From the NCBI GenBank assembly GCA_902795555.1, contig CADBLV010000054.1, positions 1 through 7,121 of the forward strand: a stretch of 7,121 bases of DNA, written 5' to 3'. A model generated the notes under the pieces. That model did not search any database. It saw only the letters and a program-made list of their open reading frames with translations, and was not told the DNA's origin. The position numbers and the translations under genes were made by a program. This stretch comes from an uncultured Eubacteriales bacterium. GTDB lineage: Bacteria; Bacillota_A; Clostridia; Christensenellales; Aristaeellaceae. Shown here one piece after another: positions 5,342 through 7,121 of this stretch. The stretch's first letter is position 1. Each line of letters starts with the position of its first letter.

Positions 5342-6967
5342 TTACGCCTTTCTGCCTTCCTTACGGCGGCGTTTTTCCGTATACATTTCCGTGTCCGCGC
5401 GGTGGAAGGTATCCATGAGGGATTGATCGACCGCGGGATCGTATTCGGCAATGCCGACGGAGCAGCTGATCCGTTCCCAGGGATTTTCCGCAGACGCGGA
5501 GATGGTTTCCGCCTCCCGATGGAAGGTGTCGATGAGCTGATTCCGATGGCGGAAATCCTCATTCCGGAAGATGACCGCGAATTCGTCTCCGCCGATCCGG
5601 AACACCGGGCTGTGCTGGAACACGCGGCAGATCAGGCGGCTGGCCGTTTTCAGATAGACATCGCCGTGATCGTGACCGTACTGATCGTTGATGGATTTCA
5701 GATCGTCACAATCGAAGACGCTGATGGCAAGATGGGCATTTTCCGGATTTTCGCTGAGGCCCGCCTGCAGGGTATCCAGGAAGGCCGTGAACGCGCCTTT
5801 GTTACGGACGGAGGTCAGGGCGTCCACGTTGGCCCGGCGGTTCAGTTCTGTGATGTGTTCCTGCATATGGCGGGCCAGCTTGCGGAAGGTCCGGGTGAGC
5901 CGCCCGATTTCGTCATCCTTGTCGTAATCCAGGGTGAAATCGTAATTTCCCTGTTCCAGACGGCCGGCAGCGACGGTCAGCTGCTGGAAAGGACGGGTGA
6001 TTCTGGCGGCGAAGAAGAAGGTGACCAGGCTCATCACGACCAGCACGACGGCCGAAACCAGGAGGATATGACGGATCAGGGATTCCCAGTCGCCCTCTGC
6101 TTCCCTGACCGGAACGGAAACGTTCAGGCGCATTCCGTTCTGCAGCTTCAGCCAGGCAGCTTCGCGCTCCACGCCTTCAAAGGTATAACGAACGAAGGTG
6201 AAATTGGCGATGACACCCTCCGGCGCCTTGGGCCATTCTTCCTGCGGCATGCCGGCCAGATCAATGCGGGGATGGAAGATCAGCGTTCCCTCATCATCGT
6301 TCAGGAAGGCATACCCGTTGTTGAACAGGCGGATGCTGTCCACCTGCTCCGCCATGGTGGAGTAATCGATTTCAATCCCGATGACGCCGACGAAAGTCCC
6401 CCGCCAGTAGATGGGAACATTGTAGGAAATGACGCGGACATCCAGATTATCCGTGATATACGGCGAAAGCCAGACGGCCTTTTTTTCATGCTTGGGAACA
6501 GTGAACCAAACCAGTTTCGAGGTGTCCTTTGTATCGTAAAGCGTGATGTCGGTGACCACGTGCTCGGTGAATCCATCTCCATCCAGATTCGTATACCAGA
6601 AGCCTTTCACCGTGTCGCTGACGGCCGGATCAATCCGATAATAATAGGTGAGCACGCCGTTGGTTTTATTAGCGATCTGATCAAAATAAGGCTGTACCCT
6701 GTCCACATGGGTTTGCAGATTTTCGCTGTCCAGACCGCTCAGATTCTTTTCCGCAAAGGAAGAAACCTTCCAAACCGCGTTTTCGACGCCGGCGAAATAA
6801 TAATCCAGATTGCGGGCGCCGGTTTCACACAGCAGAAGCAGCAGCTGATCGGATTTTCGCTGCTCCGTGTTCCGGATGAAGATGACACTCAGCACAGAGA
6901 CCGAGATGACGGCGATGACGATGATCCACACCGTGAGCAGGGTGATTTTCGTTTTCAGGGAATGCAC
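5342..6967 (-). CDS. Membrane diguanylate cyclase: Cache sensor, HAMP and GGDEF domains
   Basis: It makes cyclic-di-GMP from two GTP molecules in response to an external signal. The 541-residue product starts MHSLKTKITLL from GTG at 6967, with AGAGGTGA about 5 bases upstream; a GTG at 6976 would overlap the previous stop (GTGA) but has a poorer site. Order: transmembrane helix about 8-31; an extracellular double-Cache sensor about 42-292 with the typical GTFVGVIGIEIDYSTM and GYAFLNDDEGTLIFHP; a second helix about 300-321; HAMP 322-375 with the TRP proline and DEIGRL; then the cyclase domain. Catalytic features are complete: FDCDDLKSINDQYGHDHGD (metal aspartates at 419 and 421, guanine-contacting N427 and D436) and RIGGDEF at 457-463. 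The inhibitory I-site RXXD expected just upstream is replaced by FQHS (450-453), so feedback inhibition at that site is unlikely. It follows an EAL gene by 5 bp, implying translational coupling of synthesis and breakdown. The Cache ligand cannot be read from the sequence. Confidence 0.96.
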   Translation of the reverse strand: MHSLKTKITLLTVWIIVIAVISVSVLSVIFIRNTEQRKSDQLLLLLCETGARNLDYYFAGVENAVWKVSSFAEKNLSGLDSENLQTHVDRVQPYFDQIANKTNGVLTYYYRIDPAVSDTVKGFWYTNLDGDGFTEHVVTDITLYDTKDTSKLVWFTVPKHEKKAVWLSPYITDNLDVRVISYNVPIYWRGTFVGVIGIEIDYSTMAEQVDSIRLFNNGYAFLNDDEGTLIFHPRIDLAGMPQEEWPKAPEGVIANFTFVRYTFEGVEREAAWLKLQNGMRLNVSVPVREAEGDWESLIRHILLVSAVVLVVMSLVTFFFAARITRPFQQLTVAAGRLEQGNYDFTLDYDKDDEIGRLTRTFRKLARHMQEHITELNRRANVDALTSVRNKGAFTAFLDTLQAGLSENPENAHLAISVFDCDDLKSINDQYGHDHGDVYLKTASRLICRVFQHSPVFRIGGDEFAVIFRNEDFRHRNQLIDTFHREAETISASAENPWERISCSVGIAEYDPAVDQSLMDTFHRADTEMYTEKRRRKEGRKA

Positions 6968-6972
6968 GCATC

Positions 6973-7121
6973 TCACCTCTTTTTCTTTTCAAGAATCCGG
7001 GATTCAAACTGGGCGGGCGGGAGGGGATGGGAGAAATAGAAGCCCTGAACCAGCTCGCACCCCAGATTCCGCAGCAGCCGCAGCTGGCTCTCGGATTCCA
7101 CGCCCTCCGCCACCACCGGCA
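6973..7121 (-). CDS. EAL-domain cyclic-di-GMP phosphodiesterase, C-terminal end (5' truncated)
   Basis: Reading leftward from 7119, 48 codons and a TGA (6975-6973) are visible. The residues PVVAEGVESESQLRLLRNLG followed by CELVQGFYFSHPLPPAQFE are the hallmark end of EAL domains: the glutamate of the VAEGVE motif takes part in metal and catalytic chemistry, the spaced glutamine helps hold the helix, and the G-C-x-x-x-Q-G-F-Y-F-S-x-P-L segment is the last strand and loop. EAL enzymes hydrolyse cyclic-di-GMP to pGpG. The catalytic EAL motif itself and any upstream sensor or GGDEF domain lie beyond the window, so activity cannot be judged. A short basic tail (RILEKKKR) ends the protein 5 bp before the cyclase start, and the ribosome site of the cyclase lies in its last codons. 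Confidence 0.92.
   Translation of the reverse strand, partial: PVVAEGVESESQLRLLRNLGCELVQGFYFSHPLPPAQFESRILEKKKR

Noticed and set aside
5189..7039. Plus-strand open frame of 616 codons
   Set aside because: It lies opposite the diguanylate cyclase and TM1266 genes, whose family motifs are unmistakable. Its translation is Asp/His/Gly/Arg-rich without domains and it has no ribosome site, as expected for an antisense shadow in GC-rich coding DNA.

Overview
The window looks like chromosomal DNA from an anaerobic, moderately GC-rich member of the Clostridia, of the gut or rumen type. The evidence is strong Shine-Dalgarno sequences (AGGAGG-like), two near-consensus sigma-70/SigA promoters, an SH3b-domain secreted protein, a Clostridia-style family 2 glycosyltransferase tail, and a TM1266-family protein, which goes with [FeFe]-hydrogenase organisms. 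The taxonomic placement is inference. No tRNA, rRNA, CRISPR array, transposase or phage gene was seen.

Layout. Positions 1-603 (+) hold the C-terminal part of a family 2 glycosyltransferase. It converges on a minus-strand gene at 690-1202, with a long perfect 14-bp inverted repeat (612-668) between them that probably terminates transcription from both sides. The minus-strand pair 1309-1536 (75-aa two-helix membrane protein) and 690-1202 (secreted protein with two SH3b-like domains) is read leftward from a strong promoter at 1616-1645. A second strong promoter (1677-1705) fires the other way, back to back with the first, with only 31 bp between the two -35 boxes. It drives a 1043-residue membrane-anchored multidomain protein (1828-4959) that I do not recognise. 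Its leader carries an exact tandem duplication of 21 bp (1714-1755) starting at the predicted transcription start, then a small hairpin and a strong ribosome binding site.

The right third is a minus-strand gene cluster for cyclic-di-GMP turnover. It has the last 48 residues of an EAL-domain phosphodiesterase (6973-7121, running off the window), then a Cache-HAMP-GGDEF diguanylate cyclase (5342-6967) starting 5 bp after the EAL stop, then an 81-residue TM1266-family putative regulator of the iron-only hydrogenase system (5021-5266). An opposing synthase/hydrolase pair in one transcription unit suggests local control of c-di-GMP by an extracellular ligand; the link to a hydrogenase-associated regulator is unusual and may be functional or incidental.

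The most novel part is the divergent block around 1309-4959: an unassigned large surface protein, its repeat-bearing promoter region, and the two small envelope proteins transcribed away from it. Whether these form one system cannot be decided from this sequence alone.
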